From Bacteroidota bacterium (GTDB lineage Bacteria; Bacteroidota; Bacteroidia; Bacteroidales; UBA12077): a DNA stretch of 42,981 nt. Shown one piece after another: positions 15,280 through 23,485 of this stretch (within the stretch, counting starts at the first letter, position 1; each line of letters starts with the position of its first letter). Made by a program: the position numbers and the translations under genes. The notes below the pieces were generated by a model. The model was given only the letters and a program-made list of their open reading frames with translations, searched no databases and was not told the DNA's origin. Where the stretch lies: positions 1 to 42,981 of the forward strand of contig JAIFLC010000062.1 in NCBI GenBank assembly GCA_020049295.1. Reading direction: 5' to 3'.

Positions 15280-16542
15280 TTATTCTTTTTGATTTGGATA
15301 ATAAAACGTTTTTCCTTCGTAGTTTTGTAAAACCACTTTCTCATCATCAATGCTCTGTAAATAATCGGGCAACAATGGAATTTTACCACCACCACCAGGA
15401 GCATCAATCACATAATGAGGAATTGCGTAACCTGAAGTAAATCCACGTAATCCTTTTATTATTTCAAGACCTTTTGATACCGGAGTTCTAAAGTGAGCAG
15501 ATCCAGGAATCGGGTCGCATTGATATAAATAATATGGTCTTACTCTAGCTTTAAGTAACTTATGAGTTAATTCCTTAAATATCGATACTTCATCATTAAC
15601 ACCTTTAAGTAATACAGTTTGGCTGCCTAAAGGAATACCTGCATCAGCCAATCGTGTACACGCGAAATGTGTTTCGGGCGTTAACTCATCTGGGTGTGTA
15701 AAATGTATGCTAATAAACAAAGGATGATATTTCCTAAGAATCTTAATTAGCATAGGAGTTATACGCTGAGGTAAAACTACAGGTACTTTAGTGCCAATAC
15801 GAATAATCTCAACATGCTCAATAGCTCTCAGTTTTGATAAAAGATATTCAAGTCGGGCATCTGATAGGGTTAATGGATCTCCACCAGAAATTAACACATC
15901 TCTAACTTGTGTATTATTACGTATATAATCTATAGCTATATCCCATTCATTAATACTTGAATGACATTTATCCTTTTTAGATACCATATGCGAGCGAGTA
16001 CAATACCTGCAATATGTAGAACAGAATCCTGTAACAAGAAATAAAACACGATCAGGATATCGGTGCACAATATGATTAACAGGACTGTAATTCTCTTCAC
16101 CAAGAGGATCAGCTTTTTCCTCCGGAGAGGTAATTAACTCATCAAAAACAGGAACAACAGATTTTCTGATTGCCTGATTCGAATTGTTCGGATCGAGTAA
16201 ACTTGCATAATATGGAGTAATCCGTATAGGAAGATTAAAACCATTATCGGTAGGTTTTATCTCGTCATCGGATAAATGCAATATAGATTGCAACTGAGCA
16301 TAGCTTGTGTAGCTATTTTGAATTTGCCAGCGCCAGTTGTTCCATTCGTTGATTGAAGTACCGGGAAAATGTCGGGCTAAAAATTGGAGAGTTCTTTCAT
16401 TTACGGGAAAATCCGGTTTACTCTGTTTTTCAGAAGTGAGTTTTATATTTATATTTTGCAAATAGTTTAACCCACTCGGAGGTTCTACATTTGCTTCCTC
16501 ATATGATATAGAGGACTCTGTATTCATTTTTCCTGAATTCAT
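15280..16542 (-). CDS. KamA-family radical SAM aminomutase (lysine 2,3-aminomutase-like)
   Basis: A 420-residue homologue of lysine 2,3-aminomutase, which moves the alpha-amino group to the beta carbon using SAM, a 4Fe-4S cluster and PLP. Cluster cysteines are Cys174, Cys178 and Cys181 (CSTYCRYC). The SAM-binding 'ISGGDPLTLSD' is present. The PLP lysine is Lys387 in DAPGGGGK. Asp343 (QCD) and Asp380 (IDAPGG) have the same spacing as Asp293/Asp330 of clostridial KAM, which bind the substrate's epsilon-ammonium, so a lysine-like diamino acid is favoured over glutamate. The loop after QCD reads PIPGSAHFRTP, unlike the usual 'LSxGLxHFRT'. It is the first gene of the four-gene operon. An ATG at 16527 preceded by AGGA is an alternative start. 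The exact substrate is not proven. Confidence 0.9.
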   Translation of the reverse strand: MNSGKMNTESSISYEEANVEPPSGLNYLQNINIKLTSEKQSKPDFPVNERTLQFLARHFPGTSINEWNNWRWQIQNSYTSYAQLQSILHLSDDEIKPTDNGFNLPIRITPYYASLLDPNNSNQAIRKSVVPVFDELITSPEEKADPLGEENYSPVNHIVHRYPDRVLFLVTGFCSTYCRYCTRSHMVSKKDKCHSSINEWDIAIDYIRNNTQVRDVLISGGDPLTLSDARLEYLLSKLRAIEHVEIIRIGTKVPVVLPQRITPMLIKILRKYHPLFISIHFTHPDELTPETHFACTRLADAGIPLGSQTVLLKGVNDEVSIFKELTHKLLKARVRPYYLYQCDPIPGSAHFRTPVSKGLEIIKGLRGFTSGYAIPHYVIDAPGGGGKIPLLPDYLQSIDDEKVVLQNYEGKTFYYPNQKE

Positions 16543-16812
16543 TTAAAATTAATGTTTGACTTTTTATGTTAATTTTTAAAACCATAATTGAGATTAATTA
16601 TTAACCTCGTTATTTTTAATTTATAATGCAATTTTATGCAAATTATCAATCCGATATACATAAATCGCGCCAAATAGTCTAATAATTATTAACCGATTTT
16701 CATCATTTAAGTTGCTCAATTTCTGAGCTTTAGACTATTTCTGTTAATAATTTGTATGCTTTCTCAACTTCAATACTTTTTTATTATACCTTTGTAACCA
16801 TGATTAAACCTG
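16543..16812. other. AT-rich divergent spacer between the KamA operon and the YhcH-family gene
   Basis: About 270 bp with no supported gene. Apart from the TACCTTTG box near its right end, I see only AT-rich sequence with short imperfect repeats of the 'tttctga/ttaata' kind. It should hold both divergent promoters. Confidence 0.6.
16787..16794 (+). promoter_or_regulatory. Putative -7 promoter element for the YhcH-family gene (TACCTTTG)
   Basis: TACCTTTG is a full match to TAnnTTTG and is 19 bp before the ATG, implying a very short leader. A TTTG occurs at 16751-16754 but is too far away for a standard -33 box. Confidence 0.5.
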
Positions 16813-17265
16813 ATGTCTATGATTTATGATCAAATTTCAAATGCAGAAAAATATTTTTGTCTGCATCCATTATTTGAAAAAGCATTTCAGTATTTAACAA
16901 AGAACGATTTTTTAAATATACCTGCTGGTAAATATCAAATAGAGCAGGACTCATTATTTGCGCTTATCAATAATTATTTTTCTAAAAGTATAGACGCAAG
17001 TTTTTCTGAAAGTCACAAAAAATATATCGACATTCAGCTTGTTATTTCGGGCAGAGAGCGTATGGGTTTTGGATTATTTAATGATTTTTCCCATGAACAG
17101 TACGATTCTGAAAAAGATTTACAGAAACATCAAGGGAAATTAAATTTTATTGATGTTGAAAAAAATCAATTTGTAATTTTTTTTCCAAATGACATTCATA
17201 TGCCGGGCCTCCAGATTGAGAAACCCGAAAAGATAATAAAAGTGGTTATAAAGGTAGCAGTATAG
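16813..17265 (+). CDS. YhcH/YjgK/YiaL-family protein
   Basis: 150 residues of the YhcH/YjgK/YiaL (DUF386, EbgC-like) family, a cupin-like beta-barrel with a metal centre, often associated with sugar or sialic acid catabolism. The defining motif 'ESHKKYIDIQLVISGRERM' (about residues 67-85) and the downstream 'FFPNDIHMPGL' histidine segment are present, giving the usual Glu/His metal-binding set. The surroundings give no sugar pathway, so the substrate is unknown. The start is ATG at 16813, with a second in-frame ATG at 16819. Confidence 0.88.
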   Translation: MSMIYDQISNAEKYFCLHPLFEKAFQYLTKNDFLNIPAGKYQIEQDSLFALINNYFSKSIDASFSESHKKYIDIQLVISGRERMGFGLFNDFSHEQYDSEKDLQKHQGKLNFIDVEKNQFVIFFPNDIHMPGLQIEKPEKIIKVVIKVAV

Positions 17266-17274
17266 TTGGATTTT

Positions 17275-17309
17275 GGAGATTGGAGATTGGAGATTAGAGA
17301 TTAGAGATT
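17275..17309. repeat. Heptamer tandem repeat (ggagatt x3, agagatt x2)
   Basis: Five consecutive 7-bp units, GGAGATT three times then AGAGATT twice, with degenerate flanks (tggatttt, agatttt). It lies between the convergent YhcH-family and cupin genes, so it does not affect coding. It is a likely slippage-prone microsatellite. Confidence 0.9.
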
Positions 17310-17320
17310 AGATTTTAGAA

Positions 17321-17650
17321 CTATTCCTTAATCATAGTTAACAACATTTTAAATTGGGAAGTAGCTTTTACTGCATGCGGGTTATTTGCAGGCATTATTA
17401 TAGACTGTCCCTGAGTAAGCTCATACACTTTTTTATTTATAATGATATTTGCACTTCCTTCTATTACCTGAACCAATGCATCGAAAGGCGCTGAATGTTC
17501 ACTTAACTCTTGTCCTTTGTCAAATGCAAATAAAGTAATATTACCTATTGATTTTTGAATTATTCGTTTACTAACAATTCCATCAGTCGAATAATCGACC
17601 TTTTGGCAAAAATCAAAAATCTCTGAAGTATTTATTTTGTCGTTCATCAT
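17321..17650 (-). CDS. Small single-domain cupin protein
   Basis: 109 residues forming one cupin barrel. Motif 1 is weak ('GQELSEHSAPFDALVQVIEG') and motif 2 is 'LTQGQSIIMPANNPHAV', with His in the expected places for metal binding. Such proteins may be small enzymes or ligand sensors; no substrate can be assigned. The first two codons are both ATG. It is transcribed alone on the minus strand, divergent from the acyltransferase gene. Confidence 0.85.
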   Translation of the reverse strand: MMNDKINTSEIFDFCQKVDYSTDGIVSKRIIQKSIGNITLFAFDKGQELSEHSAPFDALVQVIEGSANIIINKKVYELTQGQSIIMPANNPHAVKATSQFKMLLTMIKE

Positions 17651-17794
17651 TATCTTTTTTGTTCAATTATTAGTACAATTTAATCAAAATAAAGTTCATT
17701 TATAATTACTTTTTTGGTTAACACATAAAAAATGGTTTATTTCACTCAATAATTAATCGTTGTTTTCCTTTATTAAACTCAATATGTTTATTTA

Positions 17795-18661
17795 ATGAAA
17801 CTGATTGTAGCATTTTGGTTTGTTGTATTTGTATTTTTCTTTGGATTAATCCCTTTTTGGGGGTTGTACAGGATTTCTGATCTGATTTATTTTATTCTTT
17901 ACAGAATAGTAGGTTACCGAAAAAAAGTAATTCTAAGTAATCTTAAAAAAGCATTTCCAAATAAATCTGAAAAAGAAATTAACCAGATTATATCAATGGT
18001 TTATTTAAACCTTTCGGACGTAATTATAGAAGGAATAAAAGGATTTACAATGTTTCGAAGTCAGATTGTAACCCGACATAAAATTATAAACCCTGAAGTT
18101 TTAGACTCGATTTACCAATCAGGGGGAAGTATAATAGGTGTAACCGGCCATTATTGCAACTGGGAATGGGGAAGTCTTTCAGCAAGTTTACAAACACATT
18201 ACGAACCTATTGCATTTTATAAGCCATTAAGCAATAAATGGATTGATAGGTTTATGTTATGGAGTAGATCAAAGTATGGTACAAAACTTACTTCGATTTA
18301 TGAAACCTCAAACACATTTGAGAATAAGTTGGGCAATAAAAGTTTTTATTTAATGGCTGCAGATCAGAATCCCTCTAAAAGAAAAAAATCGATATGGGTA
18401 GATTTTTTAGGAATTGATACGGCATTTTTGGATGGGCCCGAACGATATGCAAAAAAATATAATTATCCTGTAGTATATATGGATGTGCAAAGGAAAAAAC
18501 GAGGATATTATACAATTGAACTTTCTGTTATTGCTCCCGATCCTTCAGAATTGCCTGATGGTGAAATAACAAAAAGATATGCCGAAAAACTTGAGTCTGT
18601 AATTTTAAAAGAACCTGGTAACTGGCTTTGGTCTCACCGCCGATGGAAACTAAAGCGATGA
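17795..18661 (+). CDS. LpxL/HtrB-type lipid A acyltransferase
   Basis: 288 residues of the lysophospholipid/lipid A late acyltransferase family, which adds a secondary acyl chain to lipid A at the inner membrane. An N-terminal membrane segment (about 3-28) is followed by the HX4E catalytic motif in 'GHYCNWEWG' and the conserved 'AADQNPSKR' and 'LDGPERYAKKYNYPV' segments. The C-terminus has the typical 'PGNWLWSHRRWK' box. The last 12 bases overlap the 3' end of the convergent acyl-CoA ligase gene. It is the expected length for the Bacteroidota enzyme. Confidence 0.93.
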   Translation: MKLIVAFWFVVFVFFFGLIPFWGLYRISDLIYFILYRIVGYRKKVILSNLKKAFPNKSEKEINQIISMVYLNLSDVIIEGIKGFTMFRSQIVTRHKIINPEVLDSIYQSGGSIIGVTGHYCNWEWGSLSASLQTHYEPIAFYKPLSNKWIDRFMLWSRSKYGTKLTSIYETSNTFENKLGNKSFYLMAADQNPSKRKKSIWVDFLGIDTAFLDGPERYAKKYNYPVVYMDVQRKKRGYYTIELSVIAPDPSELPDGEITKRYAEKLESVILKEPGNWLWSHRRWKLKR

Positions 18662-20428
18662 GTACATTTTATCGATACTATGTTTATATTTCTCTTCAAT
18701 TACTTTTCGTTTAATCTTTAATGTATTTGTTAACGCATTATTTTCAATGCTGAAATTCTCCGATAAAAGTGTAAATTTTACAACTTTTTCGTATGATGTC
18801 AATTCAGCCTGCTGTTCGTCGATTACATCTTTAAAAAACTGAATTATTTTTGGATCACAAACCAATTCCTCTGATTCAAAAGTTTTAACATCAAGTTCTA
18901 TAACTTTATCAAGTAAGTTTTTGAACGAAGGAACAATTAAAGCAGTCATATATTTGCGATTATCTCCAAAAACCACAACCTGCTCAACATATTTGCTCTG
19001 GCTAATCAATAATTCGAGTTTTTGCGGTGAAACATATTTCCCTACCGATGTTTTTATAAGATCTTTAATTCGATCTGTCATCATGAGGTATTCTCCATTA
19101 ACAACAAAACCCTCATCACCAGTTTTGTACCATCCATCTTCGAGTACTTTAGCTGTATCATTTGGTTTATTATAATATCCTTTAAAAACAGTTTTCCCTT
19201 TAACCCAAATTTCCTTATTCTCGCCAATTTTCACTTCTACTTCTGGCATAATGCTTCCAGTATAATCAAAACTGTAAATATCTTTTTTGAAACATGATAC
19301 AGTAGCCGTTGTTTCTGTTGCGCCATATCCATAGTTTATAAATACTCCGGCAGCATGAAAGAATTTTAAAAGTGTTGGACTGATTGCTGAGCCTGCGCAC
19401 GGAAACATTCGTACATTTCCACCAAAAACCTGACGTAATTTTTTAAATACAAGTTTTTCGGCAATTGTATGCTTTGTCTTAAGCATAAATGGGACCTTTT
19501 TTGCATCTTTTTGGAATTCAATATATAAGTGTCCTACTTTAAAAGCCCAATTAAAAATATTTCTTTTTACAGATGGCCATTTCGATACTTCAGCCATAAT
19601 ACCCTCATATGTTTTTTCGTAAAACCTAGGTACAGTGCACATTACTGTGGGTCTTGCCAATGGAAGCTCCTGAATTACATCACGTGGATTTTCAAGAAAT
19701 ACATTTACAAGGTCATTGTATAATAGAAAAAGTGTCCATGTTCTTTCAAAAACATGACTTAATGGTAGAAAACACATTGAAACATCGGTTTTCTCCATTT
19801 GTAAGCGAATTTCATTAATTTTAAATGCTTGGATAAAATTATCATGACCAAGCATTACTCCCTTTGGTTCGCCAGTTGTTCCTGATGTATAAATAATAGT
19901 AGCTAAATCATCTGGTTTTGCATCTATTAAAAGTGATGTCAAATCGATAACATTAAGAGCTGAATTTAGAAATTCAGTATAATTAATAATTCTAGGATCT
20001 TTTTTATCAATGATATGTTCAAAGACAATGATTTTTTCTAATGATTTGCAGTTATTTAATAACCAAATCCCTTTTTCTAGTTGTTCATTATTTCCAATAA
20101 ACATCAATTTCATCTGGGTTTCATCAACAATATATTTAACCTGATGCTCAGAAGAAGTTGGGTATAATGGAACAACCACTCCACGAATAGCCATAATCGC
20201 TAAATCTGCAATTACCCATTCATACCTGTTTGCAGAAAAAATACCAATTTTATCGTTATAACCATATCCATTTGAATGCAGTGCATTCGAAATAGCATTC
20301 ATTTCTGAACCTAATCGATTCCAACTAATAGATTCATACTTTAATGTAGATTTATCTTTATATCTGAAAACTTCACCATCTCCGTACTTAGAAATCTGGT
20401 TTCTAACGATCTTAACAATATGCTCCAT
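18650..20428 (-). CDS. Long-chain fatty acid-CoA ligase (FAA1-type AMP-binding enzyme)
   Basis: Activates fatty acids to acyl-CoA via acyl-AMP. The P-loop-like motif 'IIYTSGTTGEPKGVML', the 'GYGATETTATVS' motif, and the A8/A10-type 'GWYKTGDEGFVVNGEYLMMTDRIKDLIKTS' are all in order. About 592 residues from the ATG at 20428; a GTG further upstream would add 13 residues, but the family begins at this Met. It lies upstream of, and convergent with, the LpxL-type gene, overlapping it by 12 bp. It lies 93 bp after the NMO-like gene and may be cotranscribed with it. Confidence 0.93.
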   Translation of the reverse strand: MEHIVKIVRNQISKYGDGEVFRYKDKSTLKYESISWNRLGSEMNAISNALHSNGYGYNDKIGIFSANRYEWVIADLAIMAIRGVVVPLYPTSSEHQVKYIVDETQMKLMFIGNNEQLEKGIWLLNNCKSLEKIIVFEHIIDKKDPRIINYTEFLNSALNVIDLTSLLIDAKPDDLATIIYTSGTTGEPKGVMLGHDNFIQAFKINEIRLQMEKTDVSMCFLPLSHVFERTWTLFLLYNDLVNVFLENPRDVIQELPLARPTVMCTVPRFYEKTYEGIMAEVSKWPSVKRNIFNWAFKVGHLYIEFQKDAKKVPFMLKTKHTIAEKLVFKKLRQVFGGNVRMFPCAGSAISPTLLKFFHAAGVFINYGYGATETTATVSCFKKDIYSFDYTGSIMPEVEVKIGENKEIWVKGKTVFKGYYNKPNDTAKVLEDGWYKTGDEGFVVNGEYLMMTDRIKDLIKTSVGKYVSPQKLELLISQSKYVEQVVVFGDNRKYMTALIVPSFKNLLDKVIELDVKTFESEELVCDPKIIQFFKDVIDEQQAELTSYEKVVKFTLLSENFSIENNALTNTLKIKRKVIEEKYKHSIDKMYSSL

Positions 20429-20521
20429 AAATCGATTTGGGTTTTTCTGGTTAAAAATATTTACCACAATTAAGCCAATTTTTTTGTAAAAAAAAAGTGC
20501 TTTTTATGCCAAATCTCTTTT

Positions 20522-21700
20522 TTAGGCTAATTTAATTTGTGGTAAAGCTGGAATAACCTGGCTTAGATCAATTGTCTCAATATCGAATCTGTTTCCAATA
20601 AAATTTTTTAAGTATTCGGCATATTTGGTTCTGTAATAGTCTATCTTAATTTCAAATATAACTTCTTTAACAGGCTGAATTTTCTTTGCCATGAATGCTT
20701 TTGATCCAGCGAATGCAAATCCTTCATCTAAGTTACCACGAGCAGCATTAAACAATGCTTGTGCAATGCAATAAGGAACATTTCTGTAATCACATGATTT
20801 TAGACATTTCCAAGAACATTTAAATGGTTTTGTATTACCAAGCTTTACTTGATCTACAAAATTATTTTTTATTACTCTTCCGGGTAACCCAACTGGACTA
20901 TCGATAATAACAATATCATCTTCAGTAGCATTAATATAGGCTTCTTTAAATTTCACCGATGCATCACACTCCTTCGTTGTAACAAATCGGCTACCCATTT
21001 TCACTCCTTTAGCCCCATGCTGCATAATTTTATACATATCTTCGCCAGTATAAATACCTCCACCTGCAATAACTGGGATTTCTTTTTTAAAATCTTTTTC
21101 AAAAACACTTATTTCATTTACAGTTTCTTCAATTAGTTTTGATAATGGGACCATTTCGGAGCCTAATTCATCTTTTTTAAAGCCTAAATGACCACCTGCC
21201 ATAGGACCCTCAACAACAACAGCATCAGGGACATGGTTGAAATTCTTTGCCCAAAATGAGAAAATTACTTTTGCAGCCTTTGCTGATGATACTTTTGGAA
21301 TAAATTTGGTATGTATATTTTCAAATCCTTTGTCTGTAACATATTGAGGCATTTTTAATGGAAGTCCGGCGCCCAAAATAATAACATCAATTTCCTCTTC
21401 AAGTGCCACTGTTAAAAGTTCTTCGTAATCTGTTACTGCTACCATTAAATTTACACCAAGAACACCATCAGTAAGCTTACGTGCTTTGCGAATCTCCTTG
21501 CGAAGTGCTCTTTTGTTGGCTTCACGATAGTTCTTCATGTAATCAGGTTCGGTCATTCCAATTGCAACAGCAGAAATAACACCTATTCCACCTGCATTAG
21601 CAACTGCTGAGGCCAGACCAGAAAGAGATATTGCTACACCCATTCCACCTTGGATTATGGGTAGTTTTACTTCTAGATTACCAATTTTTAATGGATTCAT
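20522..21700 (-). CDS. Nitronate monooxygenase/FabK-like flavoprotein with a C-terminal four-Cys segment
   Basis: 392 residues of an FMN-dependent TIM-barrel of the 2-nitropropane dioxygenase/enoyl-ACP reductase II family. The N-terminus 'PIIQGGMGVAIS', 'VVVEGPMAGGHLGF' with His171, and 'IPVIAGGGIYTGEDM...GAKGVKMGSRF' (phosphate-binding) define the flavin site. After the barrel a cysteine-rich insert holds Cys295, Cys299, Cys303 and Cys311, which could bind a metal or Fe-S cluster. Whether it oxidises nitronates or reduces enoyl-ACP cannot be told. The neighbouring acyl-CoA ligase hints at lipid metabolism. A TAGCTTTG promoter box precedes it. Confidence 0.88.
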   Translation of the reverse strand: MNPLKIGNLEVKLPIIQGGMGVAISLSGLASAVANAGGIGVISAVAIGMTEPDYMKNYREANKRALRKEIRKARKLTDGVLGVNLMVAVTDYEELLTVALEEEIDVIILGAGLPLKMPQYVTDKGFENIHTKFIPKVSSAKAAKVIFSFWAKNFNHVPDAVVVEGPMAGGHLGFKKDELGSEMVPLSKLIEETVNEISVFEKDFKKEIPVIAGGGIYTGEDMYKIMQHGAKGVKMGSRFVTTKECDASVKFKEAYINATEDDIVIIDSPVGLPGRVIKNNFVDQVKLGNTKPFKCSWKCLKSCDYRNVPYCIAQALFNAARGNLDEGFAFAGSKAFMAKKIQPVKEVIFEIKIDYYRTKYAEYLKNFIGNRFDIETIDLSQVIPALPQIKLA

Positions 21701-21728
21701 TGCTTTATATTTTTTACTTTCTTGACTG

Positions 21729-21736
21729 CAAAGCTA
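21729..21736 (-). promoter_or_regulatory. Putative -7 promoter element for the NMO-like gene (TAGCTTTG)
   Basis: Minus-strand TAGCTTTG matches TAnnTTTG and lies 29 bp before the start codon, suitable for a short leader. Confidence 0.45.
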
Positions 21737-21856
21737 TATCCATAGCAGTATTTAAAGAAAAAATAGGGGTATATACTAATAAATAGGGCTAAAAAAGTTC
21801 AAACAGGGACAAAAACCACTTATTTAGGGGCGGAATACCATTGGTTTTGACGTGAA

Positions 21857-22693
21857 TTAAATCAGTTCTTTAAGTTTATACGCGAAGTTTTTTGAAACGG
21901 GAATAGTAAAATCAACTTTATCAAAATATAACTTATATCCTTGAATTCCACCTTCAATTTTATCAATGAAATTAATATTTATCATAAACGACCGATGACA
22001 TTTAAATATAAATTTGAACTCAGCAAGAATTTCTTCGGCTTTTTTCAAACTGGTTCTAACCATTTGACTTTTAATAATATCATTCTCTTTCCAAAAAATC
22101 TCGATATAATTATTAGCTGCACGGATAAATAAAACCAAACTTACTTTTATCGAAAGGCTATCTTTTGTATAATCAGATTTAAAATGAACAAGCTGCTCAT
22201 CCTTTGATTTGTTTTCTTTCAGCTTTTTATTTATCCCGGTTGCAAGATTCAGATTTGATCGTAACAATCGGTTCTGGTTAATTGTTATTAATCCTGTAAT
22301 TGGAACAATAGCTATAAGTATCAATTTCACAATCATATAAAAGTCTATATCAAAAATACCTATAGCCTTGTAATATAAATAGTACCCAACAGAAATTGTT
22401 GAAAGTATCCATATGTTCCAGATTATTTCCTTTTTAATATTCCAAATCCTTTTCAAAAATATTTTTGGAAATAAGCTAGGTAATAAAAGTAGATTGATGC
22501 TAAGTGATAAAAATGTAATTACACCCAATCCAATAATTACAAATATTCGTTGTCTATTAGCCAGTGTGCTTACATCCAATGGTTGAAATAAATACAAAAA
22601 AACCAAAACACCAATGCTTATAAAAAAAATTATTTTGCTATTATGTTTCAGGTCATCATTAAAGGGATATGGTTTGTTTAGAAATTGAAACAT
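21857..22693 (-). CDS. Membrane-anchored LytTR transcription regulator
   Basis: 278 residues with four hydrophobic helices (about 23-41, 49-75, 88-108, 116-138), a short linker and a C-terminal LytTR DNA-binding domain (about 178-278). Typical LytTR features are visible: 'VLFIRAANNYIEIFW', 'TSLKKAEEIL', 'FKCHRSFMININFIDKI' and 'IPVSKNFAYKLKEL'. There is no receiver domain, so the membrane part is the likely sensor. It is a one-component regulator; targets unknown, possibly nearby genes. A TAATTTTG box lies at 22722-22729 upstream. Confidence 0.92.
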   Translation of the reverse strand: MFQFLNKPYPFNDDLKHNSKIIFFISIGVLVFLYLFQPLDVSTLANRQRIFVIIGLGVITFLSLSINLLLLPSLFPKIFLKRIWNIKKEIIWNIWILSTISVGYYLYYKAIGIFDIDFYMIVKLILIAIVPITGLITINQNRLLRSNLNLATGINKKLKENKSKDEQLVHFKSDYTKDSLSIKVSLVLFIRAANNYIEIFWKENDIIKSQMVRTSLKKAEEILAEFKFIFKCHRSFMININFIDKIEGGIQGYKLYFDKVDFTIPVSKNFAYKLKELI

Positions 22694-22721
22694 AGTATTG
22701 CTTATTGTTTTAATAAAAATC

Positions 22722-22729
22722 CAAAATTA
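22722..22729 (-). promoter_or_regulatory. Putative -7 promoter element for the LytTR gene (TAATTTTG)
   Basis: Minus-strand TAATTTTG fits TAnnTTTG, 29 bp before the start codon. No -33 box is evident. Confidence 0.35.
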
Positions 22730-22772
22730 GGCTTTTTTTTGGATTTATCACTTTTTAGTTTTTGTATGAATG

Positions 22773-23450
22773 CTATTTAACAATAGTGCTAAAATAGGTC
22801 CATAATGAGTCCTGTGGAGGATTTGCAAAAATTGTTATTAGTTTTTTTGATACCGGATGAATAAACTCAATCTTTCTTGAATGCAAACTAATTCCTCCAT
22901 CTGGGTTGGAACGCGAAAAACCATACTTTAAGTCGCCTTTTATCGGACAACCTATCTTTGCCAACTGACATCTAATCTGGTGATGCCTTCCGGTATGCAA
23001 ATCGACTTCGAGTAGATGATAATTTTCTGCACTAGCTAATAAGGTATAAGTTAAACTCGCTGGTTTGGCATCTTTTTTCTCCACATCATATGCATACGAT
23101 TTATTTTTTTGCTGATCTCTAACAATAAAATGATTAAGCGTATCGGAAATTTTAGGAGGTTTTTCCTTTACCATAGCCCAATAAATCTTTTTTACTTCTT
23201 TACGCTGAAACATTTCGTTTAATCTTACCAGAGCTTTTGATGTACGTGCAAATAAAACAGCCCCACTTACAGGACGATCAATTCGATGAACTACGCCTAA
23301 AAAAACATCACCTGGCTTATTAAATTTTACCTTAATATATGCTTTTACCATATCTTCAAGAGATAAATCTCCGGTTTTATCAACCTGAACGATATCTGAA
23401 TTTGTCTTGTTAACAGCAATAATATGGTTATCTTCAAATAGTATTTCCAT
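22773..23450 (-). CDS. RluA-family RNA pseudouridine synthase
   Basis: 225 residues, the compact form of the RluA family without an S4 domain. It isomerises uridine to pseudouridine in rRNA or tRNA. The catalytic motif is 'VVHRIDRPVSGAVLFA' with Asp58 as nucleophile; the 'GRHHQIRCQLAKIGCPIKGDLKYG' motif is also complete. Target RNA is not predictable. It starts 35 bp after panB, with the panB terminator between them. Confidence 0.93.
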   Translation of the reverse strand: MEILFEDNHIIAVNKTNSDIVQVDKTGDLSLEDMVKAYIKVKFNKPGDVFLGVVHRIDRPVSGAVLFARTSKALVRLNEMFQRKEVKKIYWAMVKEKPPKISDTLNHFIVRDQQKNKSYAYDVEKKDAKPASLTYTLLASAENYHLLEVDLHTGRHHQIRCQLAKIGCPIKGDLKYGFSRSNPDGGISLHSRKIEFIHPVSKKLITIFANPPQDSLWTYFSTIVK

Positions 23451-23456
23451 AAAAAA

Positions 23457-23475
23457 ATTCCGGGTTAACCGGAAT
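23457..23475 (-). terminator. Terminator between panB and the pseudouridine synthase gene
   Basis: A 7-bp stem (attccgg / ccggaat) around a 5-base loop, followed on the minus strand by a run of T residues. It starts 10 bp after the panB stop, so the RluA-type gene may depend on read-through. Confidence 0.75.
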
Positions 23476-23485
23476 ATATTATTTT

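Noticed and set aside
16800-16829. Nine-codon ATG frame overlapping the YhcH-family start
   Set aside because: Chance ATG just after the promoter box; no ribosome-binding signal and no evidence of a regulatory leader peptide.
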